Source: SAR202 cluster bacterium
Lineage (GTDB): Bacteria; Chloroflexota; Dehalococcoidia; Lucifugimonadales; UBA826
NCBI GenBank assembly: GCA_009392815.1
Contig: VFFS01000045.1
Span: 1-64,000, forward strand
Length of the DNA stretch: 64,000 bases
Direction of reading: 5' to 3'
How positions within the stretch are numbered: the stretch's first letter is position 1; every line of letters starts with the position of its first letter. Under the pieces are notes generated by a model. The model made no database searches and was not told the DNA's origin. It saw nothing but the letters and a program-made list of their open reading frames with translations. Shown in pieces: positions 28,505 to 36,384 of this stretch. The position numbers were made by a program, and so were the translations under genes.

Positions 28505-28598
28505 ATTTTCTCCCCTTATGAATTTCGTTGACTTGTTGACTTATTGTTTATATCTGTTGTGGGCACATAGCAACTTTGCATATATGAAATGCGAGGGA

Positions 28599-28604
28599 AT
28601 TATA
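28599..28604 (-). promoter_or_regulatory. candidate -10 element for ilvD
   Basis: A perfect TATAAT on the minus strand, giving a leader of roughly 90 bases before ilvD. The -35 region is weak. Closer to the gene, at 28527-28542, the 8-base unit GTTGACTT is repeated twice in tandem, which could be a regulator site. I see no obvious leader-peptide attenuator. Confidence 0.35.
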
Positions 28605-28702
28605 ACTGAGTTGTCGCAAACATTCAGTTAGGACGGAATGTACTAAGCGGGAGAAGCCACAGGTGACGCTCCCAATAATATTAAGGCAGACAGCCCCTTC
28701 TT

Positions 28703-28909
28703 TTAGGAAGAGGGGCCGTGCTTCTCTAGCAGCTCATGAACTCTTGGATCTATTGTGTCAGGGATATCTCTTCCAGAGTCAAAGTATGCAATAGCTAGAT
28801 GAGCATCTCTGTGAAGTTGCTCGCTCTCTTGCATATCTTTGTAGTCACTATTTAATTCCCCAAAAAGGGCGTCTATATGTTCTTTCTTAAAACTAGCGTT
28901 GCTAGACAT
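28703..28909 (-). CDS. small hypothetical protein downstream of the RdhA-like gene
   Basis: A 68-residue soluble, acidic protein with histidine-rich patches (HIDALFGEL, QLHRDAHLAIAYFDSGRDIP, HELLEKHG). A purine-rich AGGGGGG ribosome site lies about 12 bases before ATG. It starts 25 bases after the Fe-S protein gene on the same strand, so it is likely co-transcribed. No family is recognised. A GC-rich imperfect hairpin overlaps its stop codon (28693-28716). Confidence 0.6.
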   Translation of the reverse strand: MSSNASFKKEHIDALFGELNSDYKDMQESEQLHRDAHLAIAYFDSGRDIPDTIDPRVHELLEKHGPSS

Positions 28910-28934
28910 TAAATTGGTTGCCCCCCTGGATAAC

Positions 28935-30188
28935 TTAGAGCCCCGAGTCGTAGCCGGTCTCCTCAGTGATTATGGTTGTGAGTTCGTCAGCAAAGTCTTT
29001 TGCCTCTTCAGATGACGCAGCACCTTTTTCGCTCAACTTCTTCTTGAACTGATCAAACAACCATTCATCCTTCGTCCCATGAGGCATATCGAAAAATTCT
29101 CTGTCAAAGGAGGGTAGCTCACCTGGTCCAAAATAACCTTTGCCTCTAATTTCAAAGCCCTCGAGGTTATCTGTTCCTTTTCCGAGTACATTGCCAGTTT
29201 CAACGAAGTGCTCCATAACAGCAGGAGCTCCATATCTTTGAATCGGGCATGTCAGCATGCATATACCGCAACCTTCATACGTGGCCATAACAGGCCGGCA
29301 TCGGTCATACATAAGCTTGTGCTTCTCAGCTCCTCGCCACCACACTTTGTCCTTTACAAGGGCACGTCCAGGGCATCTATTGACACATACCTGGCATTCC
29401 TCACAAAACTTATGGAACCCGTAATCTATGGGCTTATCATAAGTAACTTCGGCGTCAGTGGTAATTATGAAAATTCTAGACCTAGACCCGAAGTGTGGAG
29501 ATAAAAGCTGGCCATTTGCTCCTAGTTGACCAAGACCAGCCTCTACAAACATTGGAATATACGGAGCGCTGTTATCGTTGGGGCTATGAATCTGTGCCCG
29601 ATAACCTAAGGAACGTATAAAGTCGGCTAACTCTAGGGCGTAACCACCTTCTTCTTCATAAGTTCCAAAATGCGCAAACTCGGCTTCCATACTTGGAATG
29701 GTCTGTGTTTGCCAGTAATCTTGTTCTAGGGCTAAGCAGATCGCGTGCTCATACTTCGCCCACCCCTTTTTACTCTTATATGTGTAGCGGCGGTCGTATT
29801 TCGTAAAACCAACTTCCCCGAAACCTAGATCACGCGCCTTCTCACGAATTTCATCAGTAACGTCTTTGCCTGCTACAACATCTCCTGTCGGCTCCACGCC
29901 ACCGGAGACAAAAGCAGCATCAACCAAAGGTTTATTTACTTTGTCGTGATGCTTTCTGTATTCATACATCTCACCAGTGTAAACAGTCCAAGTCCATTCT
30001 CGATCTGCAGCCTTTTCAATATTCTGCGTCTCCAACGGATAATTCCGACTGTAAAAATCTACATCCTGCTTCCTCTGGGGAATTCCGGGTACCGTGGCCA
30101 GTTCATCGGCCACTTGAATCGTAACGTCGTCATGACCCTTCTTTCTTCCAGGTCTATTAACCACATGGTGAACGCGCTTCAAAGTCAT
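28935..30188 (-). CDS. reductive dehalogenase-like 4Fe-4S protein
   Basis: A 417-residue soluble protein. Residues 110-250 form a cobalamin-binding-like nitroreductase fold of the type shared by reductive dehalogenases and epoxyqueuosine reductase (KARDLGFGEVGFTKYDRR, GYRAQIHSPND, GLGQLGANGQLLSPHFGSRSR). Two 4Fe-4S sites follow: Cys262, 265, 268, 272 (CEECQVCVNRCPGRAL) and Cys297, 307, 310, 314. There is no Tat signal and no membrane segment, unlike respiratory RdhA, and no rdhB anchor gene is nearby. It may be a cytoplasmic, catabolic dehalogenase-like enzyme. GGGAGGGA precedes the ATG. Confidence 0.72.
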   Translation of the reverse strand: MTLKRVHHVVNRPGRKKGHDDVTIQVADELATVPGIPQRKQDVDFYSRNYPLETQNIEKAADREWTWTVYTGEMYEYRKHHDKVNKPLVDAAFVSGGVEPTGDVVAGKDVTDEIREKARDLGFGEVGFTKYDRRYTYKSKKGWAKYEHAICLALEQDYWQTQTIPSMEAEFAHFGTYEEEGGYALELADFIRSLGYRAQIHSPNDNSAPYIPMFVEAGLGQLGANGQLLSPHFGSRSRIFIITTDAEVTYDKPIDYGFHKFCEECQVCVNRCPGRALVKDKVWWRGAEKHKLMYDRCRPVMATYEGCGICMLTCPIQRYGAPAVMEHFVETGNVLGKGTDNLEGFEIRGKGYFGPGELPSFDREFFDMPHGTKDEWLFDQFKKKLSEKGAASSEEAKDFADELTTIITEETGYDSGL

Positions 30189-30580
30189 CTAAGTCCCTCC
30201 CAGATTCATATAAACATATCGCGTCAGTAGATAATGACTATATTTCACTGGTAGTCTAGGCACATCCCGACCGTAAGTCAATAAGCGTCACTACGGCCTG
30301 GTTATTCTATCTCTCTCAATAATCAAACAAGGCCACGGGGTCTGACTCCTAGCACACTATTGGTCTGAAATCACGAAACCGCATTTTTGCATGCACATAA
30401 ATACAAATCCCCTAGCCCTCCTTTGAAAATTTATGATACCTACTTGACCCATCGAAACCAGTCATAATGTCAGTTGAACCAGGGTATGCACTGAAATTAA
30501 TTAGACGGTTGATAACCAAAAACAGATTCCGAAATAAAGCATCCTGTTTGAAGTTGAAGGCGGAAAATTTTGCAGAACCC
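30189..30580. other. 392-base intergenic leader region
   Basis: The region separates rsmG from the RdhA-like gene, both on the minus strand. It holds a CCGTA/TACGG inverted repeat near 30269-30295 and, at 30418-30426, a strong ribosome-site-like AAAGGAGGG on the minus strand with only very short frames behind it. I see no tRNA or riboswitch. Confidence 0.3.
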
Positions 30581-31312
30581 TTACCTGATGGGTCTTTTAG
30601 CTGGCATGCCTGCTCGTCGAGGGTACCGATCAGGCGTATTACTATCCTTAAGGACTACAACTAATCGTCCATCCAATTTGGCTATTCGAGTCGAACAATC
30701 CACCACCTCGATAACCCGTCCTCCCAACACAGAGATGGAATTCATAGCACTATTCAACTCTGCATTCACTGTTCTGCCTTTCATCGCAACCATCACTCCC
30801 CCCATGTTGCAAAAAGGGAGACAGTATTCGGCAAGAACATTAAGCTTTGATACAGCTCTAGAAACGACAATATCATAGGACTCCCTGTAGCCTTGTTTGT
30901 GTCCCTGTATCTCTGCTCTCTCTGACACTATCTCGAGACCAGACAAGTCTAGTTTTTTGCAAACTTCTTGCAAAAAGTGGCATTTTTTTGAAGACGACTC
31001 AAGCAAAGTTACATGCAATTTCGGGAAGAGTAATTTCAATATCATCCCTGGTAAACCAGCTCCCGTTCCCACATCTATTAACCTCGTATGCCCACTGTCA
31101 CAATGACTCGATAAAGAATCAATCATAACCAGGGAAGCAGAATCAAGATAATGCCTATATACCGCGTCATTCCAGTCAGTTACAGATGTCAGATTAGTAT
31201 GCCCATTCCACTCAATAAGGATTTCATGATAACTTTTTATCAAATCCACAAGTTCATTTCTGGGATCTATTCCAAATTCACGCAGTCCTTGTTCAAAAAT
31301 GTCGGAATTCAA
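30581..31312 (-). CDS. rsmG: 16S rRNA (guanine527-N7)-methyltransferase RsmG
   Basis: A 243-residue SAM-dependent methyltransferase that modifies 16S rRNA in the 530 loop. The SAM motif is DVGTGAGLPGMILK, followed by VTLLESSSKKCHFLQEV, and DIVVSRAVSKL is the characteristic active-site strand; NLTSVTD is the N-terminal signature. The C-terminus RRAGMPAKRPI matches the family's usual YPRRxGxPxKxPL. No parA/parB or mnmG is adjacent. Confidence 0.93.
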   Translation of the reverse strand: MNSDIFEQGLREFGIDPRNELVDLIKSYHEILIEWNGHTNLTSVTDWNDAVYRHYLDSASLVMIDSLSSHCDSGHTRLIDVGTGAGLPGMILKLLFPKLHVTLLESSSKKCHFLQEVCKKLDLSGLEIVSERAEIQGHKQGYRESYDIVVSRAVSKLNVLAEYCLPFCNMGGVMVAMKGRTVNAELNSAMNSISVLGGRVIEVVDCSTRIAKLDGRLVVVLKDSNTPDRYPRRAGMPAKRPIR

Positions 31313-31642
31313 TGTTCACCAACTCACACTTTTTTTAAATCAGTATAGTTGAGAATAGATCATAAAATTCTCCTAAAACAAACTGTTATTTTGGAGAAAA
31401 TCAAAATCTGGATGCTAGGGATAAGTTAGTAACAACCCTGTTTAACAAATGATCTAGGGCATAAGAAGATACTGAAATAAAATCTCTCCTAATCAAGCAG
31501 TTTGTATCCTCTCTGTTATTGAGAAATTTATGACTGGCAACTGCTATTCCGCATACTTCGTTTGTGTTAACGTAGTACGTGCGCGTACGTGAGGGGATTA
31601 ATTACCAGTAAACCCACTGGGCAAGGAGGCAATGTTTAGGCC
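31313..31642. other. 330-base divergent intergenic region
   Basis: Located between rsmG (minus) and the surface-protein gene (plus), so it must hold both promoters. The clearest element is GTACGTG-CGC-GTACGTG at 31575-31591, a 7-base direct repeat that could be a regulator site. AAGGAGG at 31623-31629 lies 13 bases before the next gene's ATG, and only 2 bases before a 10-codon frame at 31632. Confidence 0.35.
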
Positions 31643-32776
31643 ATGTTCAGTACAAAATTATTAGCAATTTTGGCCATCCTTGTCGTTGCGATGTTGTCGC
31701 CAGCCTTGGTTACCCAGGCTGCAGAACCACCATCGGTGGGAACAGCATCCATTGAAGACGACAAAGCAACCGGTGATTCTGTTGTAATAGCCTTGTCTGG
31801 GATAAATCCTGGCACATATACCGCGTCATTGGTTTCAGCCAACGACGTGAATTCGCTGTCAGTTGGAAGTGCCGATGTAATACTCCCCGTTATCCAAGGA
31901 GTAATTCAGTCTACCGGGACACTCGACATAACGTTCGATAGTGATTCAGAAGGCTACGACGGTTCAGACCTACTAGCCTCCTTCAGCAGGATAACTATAT
32001 CTGGGTCCGATGGCTTGATAGCCTACAGTGACTCGCTTCCTAACGCTGCTACCGTAGAAATCAATGCTTCGATCTCAAGTGCCCTGGCGCTGAATAACGA
32101 ACTAGATGCAGCTATTTCTGCTGCTGAGGAAGCCCATGCGGCCTCCGATAAGGCCACAATAGACGAAAAAATAGCCCTAGCGTTTGTAAACATATCTGGT
32201 ATTAATGGATTTGCAGATGCCGCAGATGCTAACGCCAAGGCCGCGGTCGCTGCTGCTCCTGACGAAACAGGAATTGGAGCCTCCGCTGCCAACATCAGCG
32301 AGATGGTAGCTAACGTGAAAGCGTGGGCTAACAGTGCTAGCACAACAGCCACAAACGACGTACTTACGAATTCATCGGTAGCTGTTCAAAAAATATTTAT
32401 CGACTCACTCCTTAACCAACTGAATGCAGCAAGAAACGGTTTCGATGCGGACAATAGTGGAGGGGTTGCAGATACTGTCACAGATGCCTCCGATCCTGAT
32501 GAACCTGTGATTATCTCTACCGGTGCAGGAGAAGGTGGCGGGGCCCAGGTATATGATGCTGCTCGAGATATGGCCAATTTCTCTATCACAGCTAGTCCCT
32601 TACCTGCTGCAGAAGTAGTTAAACCAGCAGTAGCTGACTCCACCCATATACTTGATTTGGGTCTCCCAAGTGTGGGTGAGAGCATTCTGGCATCCTTCAT
32701 GCAAATATCGATGCTGGTAGGATTATCTTTGGTAGCAATAGGTGGTGTGCTGTATGCGAAAGGCAGGCGACAATAG
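31643..32776 (+). CDS. secreted surface protein with C-terminal LPSVG/membrane/basic tail
   Basis: A 377-residue exported protein. A Sec signal peptide covers residues 1-26 (cleavage near TQA-AEPP). The middle is rich in Ala, Ser and Asp, with helical AADANAKAAVAAAP-type segments and an EF-hand-like DADNSGGVAD near residue 270. The C-terminus has LPSVG (341-345), a hydrophobic helix and the basic end KGRRQ, the three-part layout of sortase-like sorting signals, although the canonical LPxTG threonine is Val. No sortase gene is nearby. Function is unknown; a cell-envelope or adhesion role is inference. A strong terminator follows. Confidence 0.72.
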   Translation: MFSTKLLAILAILVVAMLSPALVTQAAEPPSVGTASIEDDKATGDSVVIALSGINPGTYTASLVSANDVNSLSVGSADVILPVIQGVIQSTGTLDITFDSDSEGYDGSDLLASFSRITISGSDGLIAYSDSLPNAATVEINASISSALALNNELDAAISAAEEAHAASDKATIDEKIALAFVNISGINGFADAADANAKAAVAAAPDETGIGASAANISEMVANVKAWANSASTTATNDVLTNSSVAVQKIFIDSLLNQLNAARNGFDADNSGGVADTVTDASDPDEPVIISTGAGEGGGAQVYDAARDMANFSITASPLPAAEVVKPAVADSTHILDLGLPSVGESILASFMQISMLVGLSLVAIGGVLYAKGRRQ

Positions 32777-32806
32777 ATTAATCCCAGCAAGCGAGATAAT
32801 ACTGGC

Positions 32807-32851
32807 CCAAATAAAAGAGCCCTGCTTTGCCAGCAGGGCTCTTTTATTTGG
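32807..32851 (+). terminator. long-stem rho-independent terminator
   Basis: Perfect 20-base arms around a 5-base TTGCC loop, with GAGCCCTGCT at the core and TTTTATTT at the 3-prime side. It ends the surface-protein transcript and lies before the lipoprotein gene. Because the outer arms are A/T-rich it could also act on the other strand. Confidence 0.93.
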
Positions 32852-32886
32852 TGAAACAGAAAAACAAATTTAACAGGCCACTCCAC

Positions 32887-33606
32887 ATGATAAATTTGCG
32901 CCATATATTAATGACTTTACTTATAGCAACCTTAACGCTAGCTCTCTCGACCTCATGTTCCAACGATAAAAAAAACTTATTAGTAACTTCGCCCACACTA
33001 CCCACTAATCCCATAGAAGTCCTATCAAGTTCTAAGAAAGCTATGTCATCCATCAAAAGTTATCAATTTTACCTGTCTCATCGAATGGCGGATGGATCAA
33101 AAATAGACCAGTCGTTAACTCTAGTTGATGCTACAGGTTCAGTAAGCAGAGACAGCGGAATATATCTTGAAAGCCAGCTTCTATTTGGAAATATCCCCGT
33201 CTCAGCTGGCATAGTCAAAACGGAGGATACGACCTATCTAAGAGATCCACTGACACAGAAATGGCAAATGATAAAGGAAAATACCAATCCATTCGATTTC
33301 TTGGACCCTGACACAATGATTGCATCTATTATTGACGACGTTTATGAGCCTCATGTACTTTCATCAAAAGGCAAATATATAAAAATATCAGGAAAGATAT
33401 CTCCATCGTCATTCGACTATATTTTTCAGGACACAATAAGTGAAGATGTTAATTTAACCATTTGGATCGACGATCAATCCTCCGTTATTGCCAGGGCTGA
33501 AATAGCAGGAAAAATTAGCGAAAGTGACCCAAACGAAATAATTAGAGTTTTAGAAATATCTAGAATCGATGAGGTTATGGATATAGCAACTCCAGACATC
33601 AGATAA
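32887..33606 (+). CDS. LppX/LprG-like lipoprotein
   Basis: A 239-residue exported lipoprotein. The signal peptide (MINLRHILMTLLIATLTLAL) ends at a lipobox-like STSC with Cys24. The mature part resembles the LppX/LprAFG fold, which binds lipids in a hydrophobic cavity: SSKKAMSSIKSYQFYLSHRM, TTYLRDPLTQKWQMI, the LDPDTMIASIIDD helix and LTIWIDDQSSVIARAEIAG. I use ATG 32887 because an upstream frame from 32827 runs through the terminator. It is followed 3 bases later by a DHA2-type MFS transporter, the same pairing as mycobacterial lprG and Rv1410c. Confidence 0.68.
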   Translation: MINLRHILMTLLIATLTLALSTSCSNDKKNLLVTSPTLPTNPIEVLSSSKKAMSSIKSYQFYLSHRMADGSKIDQSLTLVDATGSVSRDSGIYLESQLLFGNIPVSAGIVKTEDTTYLRDPLTQKWQMIKENTNPFDFLDPDTMIASIIDDVYEPHVLSSKGKYIKISGKISPSSFDYIFQDTISEDVNLTIWIDDQSSVIARAEIAGKISESDPNEIIRVLEISRIDEVMDIATPDIR

Positions 33607-33609
33607 TCA

Positions 33610-35157
33610 TTGAAAACATCCCTCAATAAAAGACGCCAGCACTTGGCAATGTTAGCAATAATAGCGGGTGTCTTTTTCGCTGCAGATGACCAAACTGTAG
33701 TCGTCACAATTATCCCCAGTATGATGACAGACCTTAACGTGGGAGTTACAGAGCTAAATAAAGTCTCTTGGACGATTACTGGATACTTACTTGGATACGT
33801 TGCTGTTATGCCAGTCATGGGGAGATTATCAGACATATTCGGCAGACGAAATATATATGTCATAGGGATGGTAATTTTCATGCTCGGATCGATTGGAACT
33901 GCAATGACAGGATCAATGTACTGGCTCATAGACTCTGAGACACTGAGGAATTCGAATTTCGGTAATTCTTTGGGCTTGATTGTTAGAACGACATCGACAA
34001 TAGAATGGATTGTAGTAACCAGAATAATTCAATCCATAGGTGCGGGAGCTTTGGTCCCCGTTTCAATAGCGATGGTTGCCGACATATATCCAATTGGGAA
34101 AAGGGCCATGGCTTTCGGACTCATAGGGGCTGCCGCTGAAATGGGAGCAGTAATAGGGCCAGTCTGGGGAGGCCTGCTGACAAAGTTGTTGGACTGGCAG
34201 TGGGTATTTTGGTTAAATATTCCCATTGCTATTGTGGTTTTGTCCGGAATTTATCTGTCGTTCCCTAATACAAAAAAAAATAAAGGAAAGGTAGATTACA
34301 TTGGTGCCGCAATGATAGCGGGAGCCCTTTGCCTGATAACTCTCGGATTCTCTTATCTAGGCCAATCAAACACTCAGGTATATTTTTATCTTACGCTGGG
34401 GGTACTTTGCCTAATAGGATACCCATTCCTAGCAGCGCGAATTTCAAATCCTATTATCCCACTAGCTCTCTTCAGGAACCTGGAGTTCGTTGCCTCCAAT
34501 ATTGTTAACATACTTTACGGGGCAGCTTTGATGATTGCATTGGTAACGATTCCGCTAATGGCGAATACCATTTTAATGAAATCTCCAATGGAAGGTGCCT
34601 TAATTCTTTCGCGGCTGACAATTGCCATACCGATTGGAGCAATTATTGGGGGCGTTTTAACGAAAAAACTCGACCGAAGAATCCCATCAATAACTGCTTT
34701 AGTCATGTGTGGAATGGCTCTTCTACTAATGAAATACTGGGATCAAAATATCGAAGATCCGCTTATGAGCTTACATCTGATAATCGCTGGCCTCGGATTT
34801 GGTTTAATAATCGCTCCCGTTACAGTGACAGCTGTAAACTCGGGACGAGAAACTATGAAAGGCGCTGCAGCCGGGGTGATAACCACCTCTAGGTTTATTG
34901 GAATGACTTTAGGGGTATCCGCTATAGCCGCATGGGGTTCAGGCCAATTCCAAGATTTACTTATTGGGGTAGAGGTTCCTTTACAAAGTGTTGGGGAAAC
35001 TGCCACACAGATGTCTACACGTTTGGACCAATTTCAGACCACATTAACAGGAATCGGAGTCTCAATATTCAGCGATTTTTACCAAGTCGCCGGCATTATA
35101 TGCATATTGGCGATCTTCCCATGCATATTTATGAAAAAAGAATCATCTAGTTACTAA
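33610..35157 (+). CDS. DHA2-family MFS exporter (EmrB/QacA/P55-like)
   Basis: A 515-residue permease with about 14 predicted helices. Seen are the helix-1 DQTVV motif, loop 2-3 motif A (GRLSDIFGRRNIYVIG) and motif C-like GAVIGPVWGGLL in helix 5. An extra segment sits between helices 3 and 4 (SETLRNSNFGNSLG) and a long soluble insert lies between the last two helices (residues about 445-490). Mycobacterial P55 also carries a long extension near its last helices. The start is TTG 33610, 3 bases after the lipoprotein stop, so the two are translated together. The 3-prime end overlaps the SDR gene by 11 bases. Confidence 0.85.
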   Translation: MKTSLNKRRQHLAMLAIIAGVFFAADDQTVVVTIIPSMMTDLNVGVTELNKVSWTITGYLLGYVAVMPVMGRLSDIFGRRNIYVIGMVIFMLGSIGTAMTGSMYWLIDSETLRNSNFGNSLGLIVRTTSTIEWIVVTRIIQSIGAGALVPVSIAMVADIYPIGKRAMAFGLIGAAAEMGAVIGPVWGGLLTKLLDWQWVFWLNIPIAIVVLSGIYLSFPNTKKNKGKVDYIGAAMIAGALCLITLGFSYLGQSNTQVYFYLTLGVLCLIGYPFLAARISNPIIPLALFRNLEFVASNIVNILYGAALMIALVTIPLMANTILMKSPMEGALILSRLTIAIPIGAIIGGVLTKKLDRRIPSITALVMCGMALLLMKYWDQNIEDPLMSLHLIIAGLGFGLIIAPVTVTAVNSGRETMKGAAAGVITTSRFIGMTLGVSAIAAWGSGQFQDLLIGVEVPLQSVGETATQMSTRLDQFQTTLTGIGVSIFSDFYQVAGIICILAIFPCIFMKKESSSY

Positions 35158-35944
35158 ATCTTCCCCCATCAACATTAATCGCCTGTCCAGTAATGTTAGA
35201 GGACAAATCTGAGACAAGAAAAGCGCAGAGATTTCCAATGTCCTCGGGCGTTTGCTCTCTCTTCAAAGGAATAGTCTCCTGAACAACCCTTTCAAAGAAT
35301 TCCCTACCACTTTCATCATTCGATGAAATACGGGAGCTGTGCGTTCTCCTTCTTGCAATAGCCTCCCACATTGGTGTCCATAGCAACCCCGGACAAATAG
35401 CGTTTACATTTATTCCGAATTCTGCCAACTCCAAAGCGCTAGACTGAGTCAAACTAATAACCGCGGCCTTAGTGGTACTGTAATGTGGCAAATCTGGGCT
35501 TCCACGCCTACCTGCTATTGAAGCAATATTAACGACCTTCCCATACTTCATTTCTTTCATATGGGGAGAGACTGCCTGTGTAACTCGAGCTACACCTCGA
35601 ACATTTACTGAATGTACTTGATCCCAATCATCATCATTAGGTATCTCCCTATCCCACCACTCTGATGCCCCTATAATCCCTGCATTATTAACTAGGATGT
35701 CTACCTTTCCAAAAGTTTCTAAGGCAAGTGAAACCATTTCTTCTACGTCACTTAGATTGGTTACATCCGCCTTGCACGGTACATGGGTGCCTTTTAAAGA
35801 ATCAGAGATATCTTTTACACCTTGAAAATTTCTGTCGGCAATTAGTGTAGAAGCGCCGGCCGATGAAAGCACCTTCACAATTCCCATCCCTATTCCACTA
35901 GCCCCCCCAGTAACAATCACGGATTTTCCCTCAAGTCCTATCAT
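35147..35944 (-). CDS. short-chain dehydrogenase, FabG-like
   Basis: A 265-residue classical SDR. TGGASGIG lies at residues 12-19, NNAG near 92-95, and IASIAG with YSTTK supplies the catalytic Ser-Tyr-Lys. An insert of about 25 residues (ARRRTHSSRISSNDESGREF) lies in the substrate-binding loop, and NITGQAINVDGGRF closes the fold. The substrate is unknown. Confidence 0.85.
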   Translation of the reverse strand: MIGLEGKSVIVTGGASGIGMGIVKVLSSAGASTLIADRNFQGVKDISDSLKGTHVPCKADVTNLSDVEEMVSLALETFGKVDILVNNAGIIGASEWWDREIPNDDDWDQVHSVNVRGVARVTQAVSPHMKEMKYGKVVNIASIAGRRGSPDLPHYSTTKAAVISLTQSSALELAEFGINVNAICPGLLWTPMWEAIARRRTHSSRISSNDESGREFFERVVQETIPLKREQTPEDIGNLCAFLVSDLSSNITGQAINVDGGRFSN

Positions 35945-36030
35945 TAGTACACTCCCATACTGCCATTGATTTGGAAACTATAGGCAGTCTGTTTAGAGGA
36001 GAGTCAAATAAACTCACACAGACCACCCAA

Positions 36031-36384
36031 TTAATTCAAAAGCTCTGCCAAGGCCTTTTTATCCGTTCCAACGAAAAGCTTACCTTTTCCAGAAATCAAT
36101 GGGCGTCGAATTAGCCTGGGTTCTTGGAGCATCAGTCCGACCAGATCCCCTTGGTTCAAGTTATCTCGATCAAGTTGGAGTTTCCTGAATGACGGGCTCC
36201 TAAATGAGAAGAAATCCTCCGGATTTCTAGATCCTATAATTCCAATCAACTCATCCTCGGAGAAAGGATCTTTAAAAAAGTCTCTCTCCAAAAGTTTGTA
36301 ACCAGCCTGTGAGAGCTCCGCACCCACTTTCTTGCATGTGCTTCAACGACCCCAGGTATAAAAAGTAATTGTATCGATTTCCAT
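36031..36384 (-). CDS. ArsC/Spx-family thioredoxin-fold protein, candidate selenoprotein (TGA at codon 14)
   Basis: From ATG 36384 the frame reads MEIDTITFYTWGR, then TGA (36343-36345), then STCKKVGAELSQAGY and on to a normal stop, 117 residues in all. Homologous proteins have the nucleophilic Cys of CxxC at the TGA position, so reading it as selenocysteine gives UxxC. The rest is a typical ArsC/YffB domain: LLERDFFKDPFSEDEL, then PRLIRRPLI and GKLFVGTDKKALAELL. The ATG overlaps the hom stop (TGATG), which supports this start. Without read-through only a truncated 98-residue frame from a GTG at 36327 remains, lacking the active site. A SECIS-like hairpin follows the TGA. Likely role: thiol redox or arsenate reduction. 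Alternatives are a nonsense mutation or a sequencing error. Confidence 0.78.
36309..36327 (-). promoter_or_regulatory. candidate bacterial SECIS hairpin
   Basis: On the minus strand GUGGGUGC pairs with GCUCUCAC (one G-U pair, one U-U mismatch) around a GGA loop. The loop begins 23 bases after the TGA, inside the usual range for bacterial SECIS elements, and its first bases are G as expected. Confidence 0.55.

Noticed and set aside
30230-30360. Possible tRNA in the gap before the RdhA-like gene
   Set aside because: No GTTCGANTC-like T arm and no cloverleaf can be drawn.
30467-30664. 65-residue plus-strand frame next to rsmG
   Set aside because: It overlaps the conserved end of rsmG and has no recognisable domain.
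32827-32886. Longer N-terminus for the LppX/LprG-like protein
   Set aside because: The extension is encoded by the terminator hairpin, and the signal peptide begins properly at 32887.
36031-36327. Truncated 98-residue ArsC-like frame starting at GTG 36327
   Set aside because: It omits the conserved N-terminal strand and active site. The full frame from ATG 36384 through the TGA explains the sequence better.
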